Assembly: GCF_900112155.1 (NCBI RefSeq)
Contig: NZ_FOKQ01000013.1
Span: 1-64,000, forward strand
Origin: Hominimerdicola alba
Lineage (GTDB): Bacteria > Bacillota > Clostridia > Oscillospirales > Ruminococcaceae
Length of the DNA stretch: 64,000 nucleotides
Reading direction: 5' to 3'
This document shows positions 45,472 through 54,564 of this stretch, piece after piece (position 1 is the stretch's first letter; the number at the start of each line of letters is the position of its first letter). The translations under genes and the position numbers were made by a program. Below the pieces are notes generated by a model that saw only the letters and a program-made list of their open reading frames with translations, had not been told where the DNA came from and ran no database searches.

Positions 45472-47505
45472 TCAGTCATTGGCTATATCCTGCTCAAACA
45501 GCCCTTCCACCAGTTCTCTCAGACCGGCGTTTTCACCGGTGTCAAGATTCGGATCTTTACGGAGGATCTCTTTGGCTGTTTCCTGGGCTTTTACAAGTAC
45601 TTCCATATCCTGGGACATATCCGCTATCTTCATTTTCGGCAGACCATGCTGTCTGCTTCCAAAGAAATCGCCCGGACCCCTGAGTTTCAGATCTTCCTGA
45701 GATATCTCAAATCCATTATGACTTTTTGAAAGTATCTTCAGCCGCTGTACAACTTCCTCCGTCGGGTTGTCGGTTATCAGTATGCAGGTGGATTTGTGCT
45801 CGCCTCTGCCAACACGACCTCTCAGCTGATGGAGCTGTGATAGTCCGAACCTGTCGGCATTTTCTATCACCATAACCGCCGCATTGGGTACATCAACACC
45901 AACTTCCACAACAGTAGTTGAAACAAGTATGTCAAGTTCATGAGCTTTAAACTTCTTCATGACCTTTTCCTTACTGTCGGCTGAAAGTCTGCCATGCAGA
46001 AGCCCCACCCGATAGCCGCTGAAAATGCCCTCAGATATCTCCTTAGCGTAGCTTTTAACATCACGGAGATCGCTGTCGCTCTCCTCGATCATGGGGCAGA
46101 CGATGTAAGCCTGTCTTCCCTCTTCAATATACTGCTTGACGTACCCGAAAGCTCTTTCTCTCAGTTTTCCCGTGACCGCGTAGGTCTCCACAGGCTGTCT
46201 GCCCTTGGGAAGTTCTTTCAGTACCGAGATATCAAGGTCGCCGTAGATCATCAGCGCCAGCGTTCGCGGGATAGGCGTTGCGGACATTACCAGCTTGTGA
46301 GGATTATCCCCTTTTCCCGCCAGCAGAGCCCTCTGCTCAACGCCGAAACGATGCTGTTCATCGGTTATGACCAGTCCCAGCCGCTTGAATTCGGTGCTTG
46401 CCTGAACCAGCGCGTGAGTTCCCACAATAACATGATATTCACCCGCCGCGATATCTGCCTTGGCTTTTTCCTTTTTCTTCGGGGTCAGAGAGCCTGTCAG
46501 CAGTACCACCTTGACACCAAGCGGTTCAAGAAAACCTTTCATCGTTTCATAGTGCTGACCCGCCAGTATCTCAGTAGGAGCCATCAGCGCCGTCTGAAAA
46601 CCATTCTTATAAGCGAAGTATGCCGCGCCTGCCGCCACAGCTGTCTTACCCGAACCAACATCGCCCTGTACCAGACGGTTCATGGGGAAATCCTTCTGCA
46701 TATCGCAGATGCAGTCATTTATGGCGCTTTTCTGACCCTCGGTAAGCTCAAAAGGCAGAGCCGAATAATACTCGTCAATGCTCTCAGCACCCATGGGACA
46801 GCCTGCCTTTTCACGGCTTCGGCTCTTCATCATCAGCATACCCAGCGCCAGCGTCAGCAGTTCGTCAAAGACAAGCCTGTTTTTCGCCAGTTCAAGGGTG
46901 TGCATATCCGTAGGATAGTGGATATTCTGCAAAGCGTAGCTCAGTGAGCAAAGCCCCTGTTCACGCACCACATCGGGGGGCAGAGGTTCGTAGATGAACC
47001 CGCCAAGAGATTCCAGCGCAGTACGCATATTCAGCCTCAGCTGATTCTGTGTTATGCCCTCAGTCAGCCGATATACGGGCTGTACCAGTTCGGCATCAGC
47101 GGGATATATCTGGGGAGAATTTATCTCGCGCCTTATCATGTTGCCTGTCAGCTTTCCCACGAGAAAATACTCGTGCCCGACTTCCAGCGCCTTGAACATG
47201 AACCCCGCGTTGTAGATAACGATAGTCAGGTCGGCTGTATCATCGGTGAATATCGCCTTGTAGACCGTCAGACCCCGCCTTACGTGACCTTCGGGGAGCT
47301 TTCGCACCACCCGACCTCTCAGAACGATCTGTTCGTTGAGGGGCGCATCGCGGATAGCCTGCGGCTCATTCATGTCGATATAGTATCTCGGGAAATGGTA
47401 CAGCAGGTCATAGACCGTGTGAACGCCCAGCTTTTCGTAAAGCTCGCTTTTTTTCGGTCCGACCCCCGCGAGGTACATCACGGGCTTTGCCAGTTCACCG
47501 AGCAT
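45472..47505 (-). CDS. recG: ATP-dependent DNA helicase RecG
   Basis: 677 residues, the family length. An N-terminal wedge/OB-fold domain (about 1-230) is followed by superfamily 2 helicase motifs: I (QGDVGSGKT), Ia (APTEILAGQHYE), II (DEQHRFG), III (SATPIPRTLAL), and in the second RecA domain TTVVEVGVDVPNA and QLRGRVGRGEHKS. The protein unwinds stalled forks and branched DNA. The conserved start MLGELAKPVMYLAGVGPKK fits. Confidence 0.96.
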   Translation of the reverse strand: MLGELAKPVMYLAGVGPKKSELYEKLGVHTVYDLLYHFPRYYIDMNEPQAIRDAPLNEQIVLRGRVVRKLPEGHVRRGLTVYKAIFTDDTADLTIVIYNAGFMFKALEVGHEYFLVGKLTGNMIRREINSPQIYPADAELVQPVYRLTEGITQNQLRLNMRTALESLGGFIYEPLPPDVVREQGLCSLSYALQNIHYPTDMHTLELAKNRLVFDELLTLALGMLMMKSRSREKAGCPMGAESIDEYYSALPFELTEGQKSAINDCICDMQKDFPMNRLVQGDVGSGKTAVAAGAAYFAYKNGFQTALMAPTEILAGQHYETMKGFLEPLGVKVVLLTGSLTPKKKEKAKADIAAGEYHVIVGTHALVQASTEFKRLGLVITDEQHRFGVEQRALLAGKGDNPHKLVMSATPIPRTLALMIYGDLDISVLKELPKGRQPVETYAVTGKLRERAFGYVKQYIEEGRQAYIVCPMIEESDSDLRDVKSYAKEISEGIFSGYRVGLLHGRLSADSKEKVMKKFKAHELDILVSTTVVEVGVDVPNAAVMVIENADRFGLSQLHQLRGRVGRGEHKSTCILITDNPTEEVVQRLKILSKSHNGFEISQEDLKLRGPGDFFGSRQHGLPKMKIADMSQDMEVLVKAQETAKEILRKDPNLDTGENAGLRELVEGLFEQDIAND

Positions 47506-47621
47506 ATATTTTCACCGCCTTAACATATCTTCATTCATATTATAACACATTCTCCTAAAAATTGCAAGTGCATGGCGCATATCTTTTGTAAAATGTCACC
47601 AAACCGTAATATTCACAAATA

Positions 47622-47645
47622 AAAAAGGACGACCCAAGCCGTCCC
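47622..47645 (-). terminator. Minus-strand terminator without an obvious gene
   Basis: On the minus strand GGACGGC-TTGG-GTCGTCC (one G-U pair) followed by TTTTTT. A second small hairpin GCCC-N5-GGGC with TTTT lies at 47669-47685, directly after the stop of the remnant at 47687-47845. Confidence 0.65.
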
Positions 47646-47686
47646 GCAGATATATAATTTTTCCCGGGAAAAGCCCTTTGCGGGCA

Positions 47687-47845
47687 TTATCCCTTGTTTT
47701 CGGTATTTTCGTGATTTTCGTCCGTTTCGTCCTTATCGAGGTTTTCCGATATAATAACAACTGTTCCTGAAATAACCGAACTATGTTTTTTGTCGATGTA
47801 TACAATTGTAATTTCAATTTCGCCGTGGTATAATATAAAGCACGA
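47687..47845 (-). pseudogene. Possible coding remnant, minus strand, no start codon
   Basis: The frame ending at TAA 47689-47687 reads EIEITIVYIDKKHSSVISG, then VVIISENLDKDETDENHEN and TENKG, which looks like the end of a real protein with an acidic tail and is followed at once by terminator-like hairpins. The frame is closed upstream by a TAA at 47848-47846 and offers no ATG, GTG or TTG. The plus-strand promoter and lipoprotein gene begin there. It may be the 3' end of a gene lost by rearrangement. An 86-codon frame on the same strand is less protein-like. The rest of 47506-47879 holds only these signals. Confidence 0.35.
47806..47834 (+). promoter_or_regulatory. Promoter of lipoprotein gene
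   Basis: TTGTAA (47806-47811), 17-base spacer ending TGG, TATAAT (47829-47834), 45 bases before the start. Confidence 0.85.
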
Positions 47846-47879
47846 TTAACCATCAAAACTATTTATTAAGGGGTAAACT

Positions 47880-48704
47880 ATGAAGACAAGAAAAATCATT
47901 TCGATCCTGTGTGCGGCTTCAATGGGTTTAGCTATGACAGCTTGCGATAAAGCCAAGGAAACCGACACGGATAACAGCTCAAAATCAGAAACTACAACAA
48001 AAGCTTCTGCCGATGAATCAAAAATCGAATCCACCGATCCCGCTGAATCAGCTGTTGAGTCCGATGTTTCGGAACTTTCCGAATCTCTGAAAGAAAGCTC
48101 ATCCGCTAATGACAGTGTTGACTCTAAATCCAAGGACAGCGAAGCTGAAATATCCGATGATAACGCGGAAGAAAATACCGCTTCCGAAACAGGCTCAGAT
48201 GAATCCGATACCATGGAAGTCAAAAATGGCGGTTTGATCTATCATATACCAAGTAATTTTTCTCCCCAAGAAGTCAACAGAGAAAACACTTTGTACTATT
48301 CTTACGTCGATCCTGATGGCATACTTTCAATGTATATAATAACATATATACCAGAGTTCGCCTCAGTTGAACTTAACGAAGAAACTTTTAATTCAACTAT
48401 ACAACAATTTATGAAAGGTTATATGAAACACGCTGAAAATGATGCTGGATATACACCAACAGAAATTAAGCAGAATACAATTTTAGGTAGAACAGAATAT
48501 GAAATTGCTTATGTAAGAAATGAACAATCAAACGAAACCATTGATTATATATTATATGCCTTTATAAAAAATCCTGACAACGGATACGTAAACTTCATAA
48601 CCCAGTCTATTTCTTTCAAAGACCACGAAATTGAATATGATTACATAGCTGATGCCGCAAAAATAATCTACTCAATCGAAGAAGACCCCGACTTTGTCGG
48701 CTAA
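47880..48704 (+). CDS. Lipoprotein of unknown function with Ser/Glu-rich stalk
   Basis: 274 residues. A type II signal peptide with lipobox MTAC places the mature Cys at about residue 22. A stalk of about 90 residues rich in Ser, Glu and Asp follows (about 23-115), then a compact domain (about 120-270) beginning VKNGGLIYHIPSNFS with alternating hydrophobic residues. No enzymatic motif was recognised. AAGGGG precedes the ATG. It forms a single-gene unit between its promoter and a bidirectional terminator. A similar Ser/Glu-rich stalk occurs in the unrelated protein at 51480-52016. Confidence 0.82.
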   Translation: MKTRKIISILCAASMGLAMTACDKAKETDTDNSSKSETTTKASADESKIESTDPAESAVESDVSELSESLKESSSANDSVDSKSKDSEAEISDDNAEENTASETGSDESDTMEVKNGGLIYHIPSNFSPQEVNRENTLYYSYVDPDGILSMYIITYIPEFASVELNEETFNSTIQQFMKGYMKHAENDAGYTPTEIKQNTILGRTEYEIAYVRNEQSNETIDYILYAFIKNPDNGYVNFITQSISFKDHEIEYDYIADAAKIIYSIEEDPDFVG

Positions 48705-48743
48705 AAATCTGCGGCACTTCTTTCAGCTGAATATAACCACAAA

Positions 48744-48769
48744 AAGACCGCCCCACAAGGGACGGTCTT
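48744..48769. terminator. Bidirectional terminator between lipoprotein and GH94 genes
   Basis: AAGACCG-C-CCC, loop ACAA, GGG-A-CGGTCTT. The minus strand has TTTTTG after it (GH94 end); the plus strand has TAATTATT. Confidence 0.85.
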
Positions 48770-48790
48770 AATTATTGCCTTATTGAGTTA

Positions 48791-51205
48791 TCAGCCCATC
48801 ACAACTGTGATATTGGTCTGCTCGGTCATCTTGCACTCGCATACGAAGTTGCCCTCAACTGCCTCGCCGTTTACGGTTATCTGCTTGATACCGCTCTCAA
48901 CGTGGTCGGGGTTCTGTATGTCGATGGACAGATGCTTGCCGCGGAAGTTCTTCTCGATCTTGAAGCCGTCCCACTCACTTGGGATAGAGGGGCTAATTAC
49001 CAGACCCTCAGCGTTAGGACGCATACCGCAGATACCCTCAACACAGCCTACCATTACGGTGGAGCCTGTACCTGTCAGCCAGTGAACGTGGCTTCTGCCT
49101 GCGTAAGGTGAACGTGTGCTCTCGGTGAACTGACCGTGTACGTATGGCTCAAGCACTCTCTGCTCTGCCTTGTCGTTCATGCTTGCGGGAGCGCTCTCCT
49201 TGAAGTACTCGAAAGCTCTGTTGCCGTGACCCATCAGGGATTCTGCCAGGATTATCCAGCCCTGTGTCTGGCTGAATATACCGCCGTTCTCCTTGGTGTC
49301 GGGGTTGAATATGTGCATCAGTGCGCCGTCGAAGTAGTGATCTACATAAGGAGGATCCATCAGCTTTACGCCGTAAGGTGTGTTCAGTATCTCGTGTACC
49401 TTATCGAGAGCCTTTTCAGCCTGCTCCTTGGAAGCAAAACCGGATATTACCGACCAGCTCTGGGGGTTCAGCCACATAGAAGCCTCGGGGTCTTTCTTCG
49501 CACCAACGATAACGCCGTTGTCGCGGATACCTCTGATGAATCTGTCCTCGTCCCAGCAGTCAGCCAGTGCCTTGCCCAGCTCAGCCTGTGCCTTGGTGAT
49601 GTACTCGATATAATCGGTATCATTTCTCTCCTCAGCATAGCCCTTGATAACGCTCATAGCGTAGTACAGCTGGAATGCAACGAAGGTGGATTCGCCCTGC
49701 TTGCCCATTCTCAGGCAGTCGTTCCAGTCAGCGTGGAGACCTGCGGGCATCTTGTGTGCGCCAAGTCTCTCCTGTGAGAAGCGGATAGCGTTCTTGAGGT
49801 GCTCGTAAACGGTAGCCTCTCCGCCGCCCTCTTCTGCATATACGATAACTTCGTCCAGGAATGCCTTGTTGCCTGTTTCACCGATGTACTTAACGATAGT
49901 CGGGAACAGCCAGAGAGCATCGTCTGCTCTGTAAGAGGGGTGACCTGTCTCCTTAGCGTATACGGAATTCTCGTCGTTCTCATCGGGACAAGTCTCGTGA
50001 CCTGCCTTGTGGTCGAACTTAACCAGAGGCAGACCGCCGCCGTTTGATACCTGTGCTGACAGCATGAATCTGATCTTCTCAGCAGCAAGCTCAGGATTGA
50101 TGTGGATGATACCCTGGATATCCTGAACGGTATCTCTGTAACCGTAACCGTTTCTCAGACCGCAGTAGATGAATGATGCAGCTCTGGACCAGATGAATGT
50201 GATGAAGCACTGATAAGCGTTCCAAACGTCAACCATGTTGTTGAATTCCTCGGAAGGAGTTTCAACCTGGAAGTTGTTAAGCTGACCGTGCCAGTAATCA
50301 ACAAGCTCCTTGACCTCAGCATCGACCTTGCCAGCAGCCTTGTACTCGCTCATGATGCTCTCAGCAGTAGCAGGATCCTTCTGACCGAGGATATAGATAA
50401 GCTCCTTGGTCTCGCCTGCTGCCAGTGTGAAATCGGACTGTAAAGCACCGCAGGCATTGGAGTTATAGTTGAGCACGTTGTCGCACTTGCCGCTCTCAAC
50501 AGCGATGGGATTGCCGTAATCTCTGTAAGAACCGATGAAGTTATCGAAATTACCGTTGTAAGCTGAAACCTCAGCACCTACCAGACCAAAGAATCTCTCT
50601 CTGTGGTTGGAACCGCTTGCATCCTTGCCGCTGTTCTCGTTGATGTGCTGAACTATCTTGTTGCCCTCAAAAGAGGTACGTGTGATGAACAGTGTGTACT
50701 GGAGATTTACCTGATCCTGCTCATAGTTATTCTCGTTAGTGAACTCGATAAAGCCCCATGTAGAAAGGTTTCTGGGCTTATCGCTCTCGTTGGTGACCTT
50801 TACTCTCCATACCTCGTAGGTCTTGTTCAGGGGCACATAGTAAGTCAGCTCACTCTTGATGCCGCTGTACTTGGAGATTATGGTAGTATAAGCTGTACCG
50901 TGGTGGCACTCGGTCTTGTACTCATCAAGGCTCTTGCCAACAGGCTGCCATGTAGCAGACCAGTAATCCTTAGCATCGTTATCCCTGATATAAACATATC
51001 TGCCGGGGAGACCGATGTTAGAGTTGAAACGGTATCTTGCGATTCTTCCGTTAGCACCGCTCTTTACGAAGCTGTAACCGCCGCCGTTGTTAGAAACGAT
51101 AGCGCCGTACTCGGGTGAACCGAGGTAGTTTGCCCAGGGGGCGGGAGTATCGGGACGGGTGATGACATATTCCTTGTTTTTCAGATCAAAATAACCATAC
51201 TGCAT
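48791..51205 (-). CDS. GH94 phosphorylase (cellobiose or cellodextrin phosphorylase)
   Basis: 804 residues from MQYGYFDLKNKEY (ATG at 51205, nine bases after AAGGAG; an ATG two codons earlier is only three bases from it). No signal peptide, so cytoplasmic. An N-terminal beta-sandwich (about 1-280) carries VITRPDTPAPWANYLG; the catalytic (alpha/alpha)6 barrel contains GYGYRDTVQD and HADWNDCLRM, with the family's general-acid Asp in this motif (Asp493 or Asp496), plus SQTQGWIILAES and HWLTGTGST. GH94 enzymes cleave beta-glucosidic disaccharides with phosphate to give glucose 1-phosphate, saving ATP after cellulose breakdown. Acceptor length preference cannot be decided from sequence by eye, so no symbol is given. 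The promoter region holds a 14-base palindrome at the predicted transcript start. Confidence 0.9.
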   Translation of the reverse strand: MQYGYFDLKNKEYVITRPDTPAPWANYLGSPEYGAIVSNNGGGYSFVKSGANGRIARYRFNSNIGLPGRYVYIRDNDAKDYWSATWQPVGKSLDEYKTECHHGTAYTTIISKYSGIKSELTYYVPLNKTYEVWRVKVTNESDKPRNLSTWGFIEFTNENNYEQDQVNLQYTLFITRTSFEGNKIVQHINENSGKDASGSNHRERFFGLVGAEVSAYNGNFDNFIGSYRDYGNPIAVESGKCDNVLNYNSNACGALQSDFTLAAGETKELIYILGQKDPATAESIMSEYKAAGKVDAEVKELVDYWHGQLNNFQVETPSEEFNNMVDVWNAYQCFITFIWSRAASFIYCGLRNGYGYRDTVQDIQGIIHINPELAAEKIRFMLSAQVSNGGGLPLVKFDHKAGHETCPDENDENSVYAKETGHPSYRADDALWLFPTIVKYIGETGNKAFLDEVIVYAEEGGGEATVYEHLKNAIRFSQERLGAHKMPAGLHADWNDCLRMGKQGESTFVAFQLYYAMSVIKGYAEERNDTDYIEYITKAQAELGKALADCWDEDRFIRGIRDNGVIVGAKKDPEASMWLNPQSWSVISGFASKEQAEKALDKVHEILNTPYGVKLMDPPYVDHYFDGALMHIFNPDTKENGGIFSQTQGWIILAESLMGHGNRAFEYFKESAPASMNDKAEQRVLEPYVHGQFTESTRSPYAGRSHVHWLTGTGSTVMVGCVEGICGMRPNAEGLVISPSIPSEWDGFKIEKNFRGKHLSIDIQNPDHVESGIKQITVNGEAVEGNFVCECKMTEQTNITVVMG

Positions 51206-51245
51206 TGTCATTCTCTCCTTAAAATTATTTTCATATCGTATTCCG

Positions 51246-51259
51246 AACGCATATGCGTT
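51246..51259. promoter_or_regulatory. 14-base perfect palindrome at GH94 transcript start
   Basis: AACGCATATGCGTT begins seven bases downstream of the -10 hexamer and covers the expected +1. This position is typical of repressor operators. Confidence 0.55.
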
Positions 51260-51265
51260 ACTGTT

Positions 51266-51294
51266 ATTGTAACATAAATCCAATTTTTTTACAA
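51266..51294 (-). promoter_or_regulatory. Promoter of GH94 gene
   Basis: On the minus strand TTGTAA (51294-51289), 17-base spacer ending TGT, TACAAT (51271-51266). Confidence 0.8.
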
Positions 51295-51420
51295 GGGGGT
51301 CAGCAAGTTTTTTTAAATCTTTACGCAAGATTTTTACAAAAATTTCGTAATATTTTTAGTGCAGGATAGCCTATCGCCTCAGATTTATTAACATTTGAAC
51401 TTATTTAAAATATATGAAAA

Positions 51421-51446
51421 CGCACCCGCAGGTTATTGCGGGTGCG
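51421..51446 (-). terminator. Terminator of the small anchored protein gene
   Basis: CGCACCCGCA pairs perfectly with TGCGGGTGCG around six bases; the minus-strand tail reads TTTTCATATATTTT. Confidence 0.75.
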
Positions 51447-51479
51447 AAAAGGGTTTTCGATATAGTGTCGGGGATATAC

Positions 51480-52016
51480 TCATTCATACAGGTAAACAAA
51501 CACATAATTTTCATCAATATTATTGTCCGAAATACATTCGAGAACTTTATCGCTTATCTCTCCCAGATACTCGTCCCAGTTTTCGATTTCAGAACGTCTG
51601 TTATAATCCACAGAAAGCCCGACAATTACTATTTCATGTTCAGGTTCATCAAGTATCCAATTCTTTGAATTATCTATTCCCACTCTAACACCTAGCTTAT
51701 AACCATTTTCTTCAATGCATTTATCTATCAGACTTTTTATCTTTTCGGGGTCTGTTATAAGTTCAGCAGAAGAACTTTCGTCATAAACAACAGAGGTCTC
51801 TTCAATTTCAGATGAGCTGTTTTCGGATATAACCGAATTCTCTTCATTGTCAGATGAAGTGTTTTCGGCGGAGGCAGAAGTTTCATCGCTTTCAGAAGAA
51901 GTCTTCTCCGAGTTCACTGCGGATTTCCCGCTGTCATTCTTCACAAAAACAAAAATCGCCACAGATGCCACAACAAGAACACAAAGCAATACTGCAAAAA
52001 GTATTTTCTTTTTCAT
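51480..52016 (-). CDS. Membrane-anchored protein with Ser/Glu-rich linker, unknown function
   Basis: 178 residues. A basic start and one membrane helix (about 4-25) lead to a low-complexity Ser/Glu/Asn stretch (about 30-88) and a small domain (about 90-178) with a cluster of acidic residues and an aromatic end (YVFVYLYE). It probably faces outward. GGGGGG six bases before the ATG acts as ribosome site. It is a single-gene unit. I recognise no family. Confidence 0.75.
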   Translation of the reverse strand: MKKKILFAVLLCVLVVASVAIFVFVKNDSGKSAVNSEKTSSESDETSASAENTSSDNEENSVISENSSSEIEETSVVYDESSSAELITDPEKIKSLIDKCIEENGYKLGVRVGIDNSKNWILDEPEHEIVIVGLSVDYNRRSEIENWDEYLGEISDKVLECISDNNIDENYVFVYLYE

Positions 52017-52058
52017 ACACAGCCCCCCTGTTATGATTCAAATCCAATTTCTACCAAT

Positions 52059-52087
52059 ATTATAATGTCTCACGGCAGCAAAGTCAA
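52059..52087 (-). promoter_or_regulatory. Promoter of the small anchored protein gene
   Basis: On the minus strand TTGACT (52087-52082), 17-base spacer, TATAAT (52064-52059). Confidence 0.85.
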
Positions 52088-52133
52088 TACATGATATCAA
52101 CAAATCTTCCGTGACCGTTTTGATGAATGGTAC

Positions 52134-52163
52134 AAAAAAACGGACTGTCACGCAAACAGTCCG
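52134..52163 (-). terminator. Terminator of amino-acid importer operon
   Basis: On the minus strand CGGACTGT, 7-base loop, ACAGTCCG, seven T. Confidence 0.92.
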
Positions 52164-52170
52164 CAAATCA

Positions 52171-52917
52171 TCATTGTTCAAGCTTTTTAAGGAAAGCCTG
52201 TGTCCTCTCGTTTGAGGGGTTGTCGATAACGTCAGCAGGCTTGCCCTGCTCCACGATAACGCCGCCGTCCATGAATATAACATGGTCGGATATGCTCCTT
52301 GCAAAGGCTATCTCGTGGGTGACTATCACCATAGTCATCTTCTCCTCTGCCAGTTCTTTCAGTACTTTCAGTATCTCAGCAGTAAGCTCGGGGTCAAGTG
52401 CCGAGGTGGGTTCATCGAAGAACAGCATTTTCGGCTTCATGTTCAGTGCCCTTGCTATCGCCACACGCTGCTGCTGTCCGCCCGAGAGCTGATATGGATA
52501 ATAGTCCGCTTTATCGGACAGTCCCATCTTTTCAAGCAGAGCCAGCGCGTTCTCGGTGACTTCCTTTTTATCACGCTTCATAACGTGTATCGGCGCATCA
52601 CAGATGTTCTTCATCACCGTATAGTGCGGAAACAGATTGAAGCTCTGGAAAACCAGTGAAAAATAGCTTTTTATCTCTTTCAGCTCAGCCTTTGAAACGT
52701 ACTTTCCGTCCGTAACAGCGGTCTTGCCGCAGTACGCCATGCTGCCGCCGTCAACAGTCTCCAGCATCGACATACATCTTAAAAGCGTGGATTTTCCGGA
52801 ACCCGAAGGACCCAGTATAGATACTGCCTGACCCTCGCTGACATCAAGGCTGATATCTTTCAGCACCTCAAGGTCATCGAAGCTCTTGCGGAGATTTTTT
52901 ATCTCAAGCAATTTCAT
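52171..52917 (-). CDS. Polar amino-acid ABC transporter ATPase
   Basis: 248 residues of the GlnQ/HisP class: Walker A GPSGSGKST, Q-loop VFQSFNLFPHYTV, signature YPYQLSGGQQQR, Walker B MLFFDEPTSALDPE, and the H-loop MVIVTHE. The ribosome site GGAGGAG precedes the ATG. It is the third gene of the operon, 12 bases after the permease stop. It powers import by the permease at 52930-53613. Confidence 0.93.
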   Translation of the reverse strand: MKLLEIKNLRKSFDDLEVLKDISLDVSEGQAVSILGPSGSGKSTLLRCMSMLETVDGGSMAYCGKTAVTDGKYVSKAELKEIKSYFSLVFQSFNLFPHYTVMKNICDAPIHVMKRDKKEVTENALALLEKMGLSDKADYYPYQLSGGQQQRVAIARALNMKPKMLFFDEPTSALDPELTAEILKVLKELAEEKMTMVIVTHEIAFARSISDHVIFMDGGVIVEQGKPADVIDNPSNERTQAFLKKLEQ

Positions 52918-52929
52918 ATCGGGCTCCTC

Positions 52930-53613
52930 CTATCTGAAATAGTTCATTTTCTTCTCGATACGCTCCATTATGAAAGCCACCAGGAAATTGAACACATAGT
53001 AGAACAGACCTGCCACAAACAGGGGCACGATGGTAGATTTCGCCGCAGCCACCTGCTTTGCAACAGTGAACATTTCGGTATAAGCTATGGCAAATGCCAG
53101 GGATGTATCCTTTACAAGGGTGATGACCTCGTTTGTAATGGCGGGAAGAATGTTCTTCATCATCTGTGGAAATACCACCTTGAAGAATTTCTGTGCCCTT
53201 GAATAACCCAGTATCTCGCAGGCTTCATGCTGACCCTTTGGCACAGCCTGTATGCCTGCACGGTATATCTCAGCAAAGTAAGCCGCGTAGTTCAGCGAAA
53301 ATCCTATTATTACCGCATAGAATCGGTAATCAGGCGTGGTCGGTATACGGAACAGATAGTAAGGTCCGAAGAATACCACCAGCAATTGCAGCATCAGAGG
53401 TGTACCTCTGACTATGGATATATACAGCTTTACGATCAGGCTAAGGGGCTTGAATCTCGACATTCTGCCAAATGCTATCAGCATACCCAGCGGAAGTGAG
53501 AACAGCAGTGTCAGGAAAAATATCCCGAGTGACGCACCAACGCCTGTCATTACCTGCTGAACAATATCCGCCAGCTGTTCAAACGTCAAAGTATCTTCTG
53601 CAAATATCATCAT
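52930..53613 (-). CDS. Polar amino-acid ABC transporter permease
   Basis: 227 residues with about five membrane helices and the HisM/GlnP family motif around YAAYFAEIYRAGIQAVPKGQHEACEILG, which contacts the ATPase. Its ATG overlaps the TGA of the binding-protein gene (ATGA), so translation is coupled. Only one permease gene is present, so the channel is presumably a homodimer. Confidence 0.93.
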   Translation of the reverse strand: MMIFAEDTLTFEQLADIVQQVMTGVGASLGIFFLTLLFSLPLGMLIAFGRMSRFKPLSLIVKLYISIVRGTPLMLQLLVVFFGPYYLFRIPTTPDYRFYAVIIGFSLNYAAYFAEIYRAGIQAVPKGQHEACEILGYSRAQKFFKVVFPQMMKNILPAITNEVITLVKDTSLAFAIAYTEMFTVAKQVAAAKSTIVPLFVAGLFYYVFNFLVAFIMERIEKKMNYFR

Positions 53614-54464
53614 TCAGCCTTTGCGTCGGGGTCAAAGCAGAGGCTCTGCTTGTCGATGCCCTTGTCTGCCCATTCATCGGCGATCTTATCCAGTGTACCA
53701 TCCTTTGCCATCTCGTCAAGAGTGTTCTGAACGGTATCTCTCAGCTCGGTATTGCCCTTTAAGAAGCCAACGCCGTACTGCTCGGTGGAGATCTTTTCAT
53801 CCAGTATCTTGAAATTGCTTCCTCTGTTAGCTACCTCATATACAGCAACGCCGTAATCAAGGCATACAGCCTCGGCAGCGCCCGAATCAAGGTTCAGGAA
53901 AGCGGAGTTGTAGTCGCCTACCTGCTGAAGATCAGCGAAAGAAGCCGCAAGAGCCTTGTTATCGTCAGTAGCATCATCGCCTGTAAGTGCGTGCAGCGCT
54001 GAGCTGTCAGCCTGAACGATAACTACCTTGCCGGAAAGATCAGCAAGTTTATCGATACCCGAATCATTCTTTACAACAACTACCTGAGAGTTGTCAACAT
54101 AAGGAGTAGTCCAGGTGTAAGCGTCCTCTCTGCCGTTGATGGTGAAGCCGTTCCAGATGCAGTCGATAGAGCCAGAAGAAAGCTCCATATCCTTTGAATC
54201 CCAGTCGATGGGCTGTTTTACCAGCTCCCAGCCGTTTCTTGAACATACTTCCTCAGCGAGAGAAAGGTCAAATCCTACATACTCGCCGTTATCGTCCTTA
54301 TATCCGTAAGGGGGGAACTCAGCGTCAAAACCGACGGTGAAAGTCTTATTACCGCTTTTGCCGCTCTTCTTGTCGCTGCCGTTATTCTTTGTACCGCAGC
54401 CTGCAAGCGCAGCGGTCATCACTGCCATACTGAGAACAGCAGTCATCACTTTTTTAAGCTCCAT
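53610..54464 (-). CDS. Polar amino-acid ABC transporter substrate-binding lipoprotein
   Basis: 284 residues from the ATG at 54464 (a GTG just before is also in frame). Lipobox ALAGC anchors the mature protein at about Cys23. The type 3 solute-binding fold is clear: FTVGFDAEFPPYGYKDDNGEYVGFDLSLAEEV, SGSIDCIWNGFTI, YVDNSQVVVV. The Arg of GREDAYTW is the usual carboxylate contact for alpha-amino acids. Substrate is probably a polar or sulfur amino acid, but exact identity cannot be told. First gene of the operon, with a structured leader upstream. Confidence 0.92.
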   Translation of the reverse strand: MELKKVMTAVLSMAVMTAALAGCGTKNNGSDKKSGKSGNKTFTVGFDAEFPPYGYKDDNGEYVGFDLSLAEEVCSRNGWELVKQPIDWDSKDMELSSGSIDCIWNGFTINGREDAYTWTTPYVDNSQVVVVKNDSGIDKLADLSGKVVIVQADSSALHALTGDDATDDNKALAASFADLQQVGDYNSAFLNLDSGAAEAVCLDYGVAVYEVANRGSNFKILDEKISTEQYGVGFLKGNTELRDTVQNTLDEMAKDGTLDKIADEWADKGIDKQSLCFDPDAKAE

Positions 54465-54538
54465 CACAATATCCTTCCTTCCCGCGGCGCAGAATTTTCC
54501 GCTGCCGCAATCACCTTGTTACTATTAACGCACAAAAC

Positions 54539-54554
54539 GGCTGCCGAGGCAGCC
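54539..54554 (-). other. Leader hairpin of amino-acid importer operon
   Basis: GGCTGCC-TC-GGCAGCC followed by GTTTTG on the minus strand, starting only a few bases after the predicted transcript start. A second G/C-rich stem-loop lies closer to the gene (about 54480-54515). The pair may form an attenuator or protect the 5' end. Confidence 0.45.
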
Positions 54555-54564
54555 ACCAAGCCCT

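Noticed and set aside
47596-47856. 86-codon minus-strand frame
   Set aside because: Low-complexity basic composition, no ribosome site, and its end runs through a terminator; another frame of the same strand is more protein-like.
54480-54560. T-box or other known riboswitch upstream of the amino-acid importer
   Set aside because: No T-box core sequence or specifier loop could be recognised; only simple hairpins are supported.
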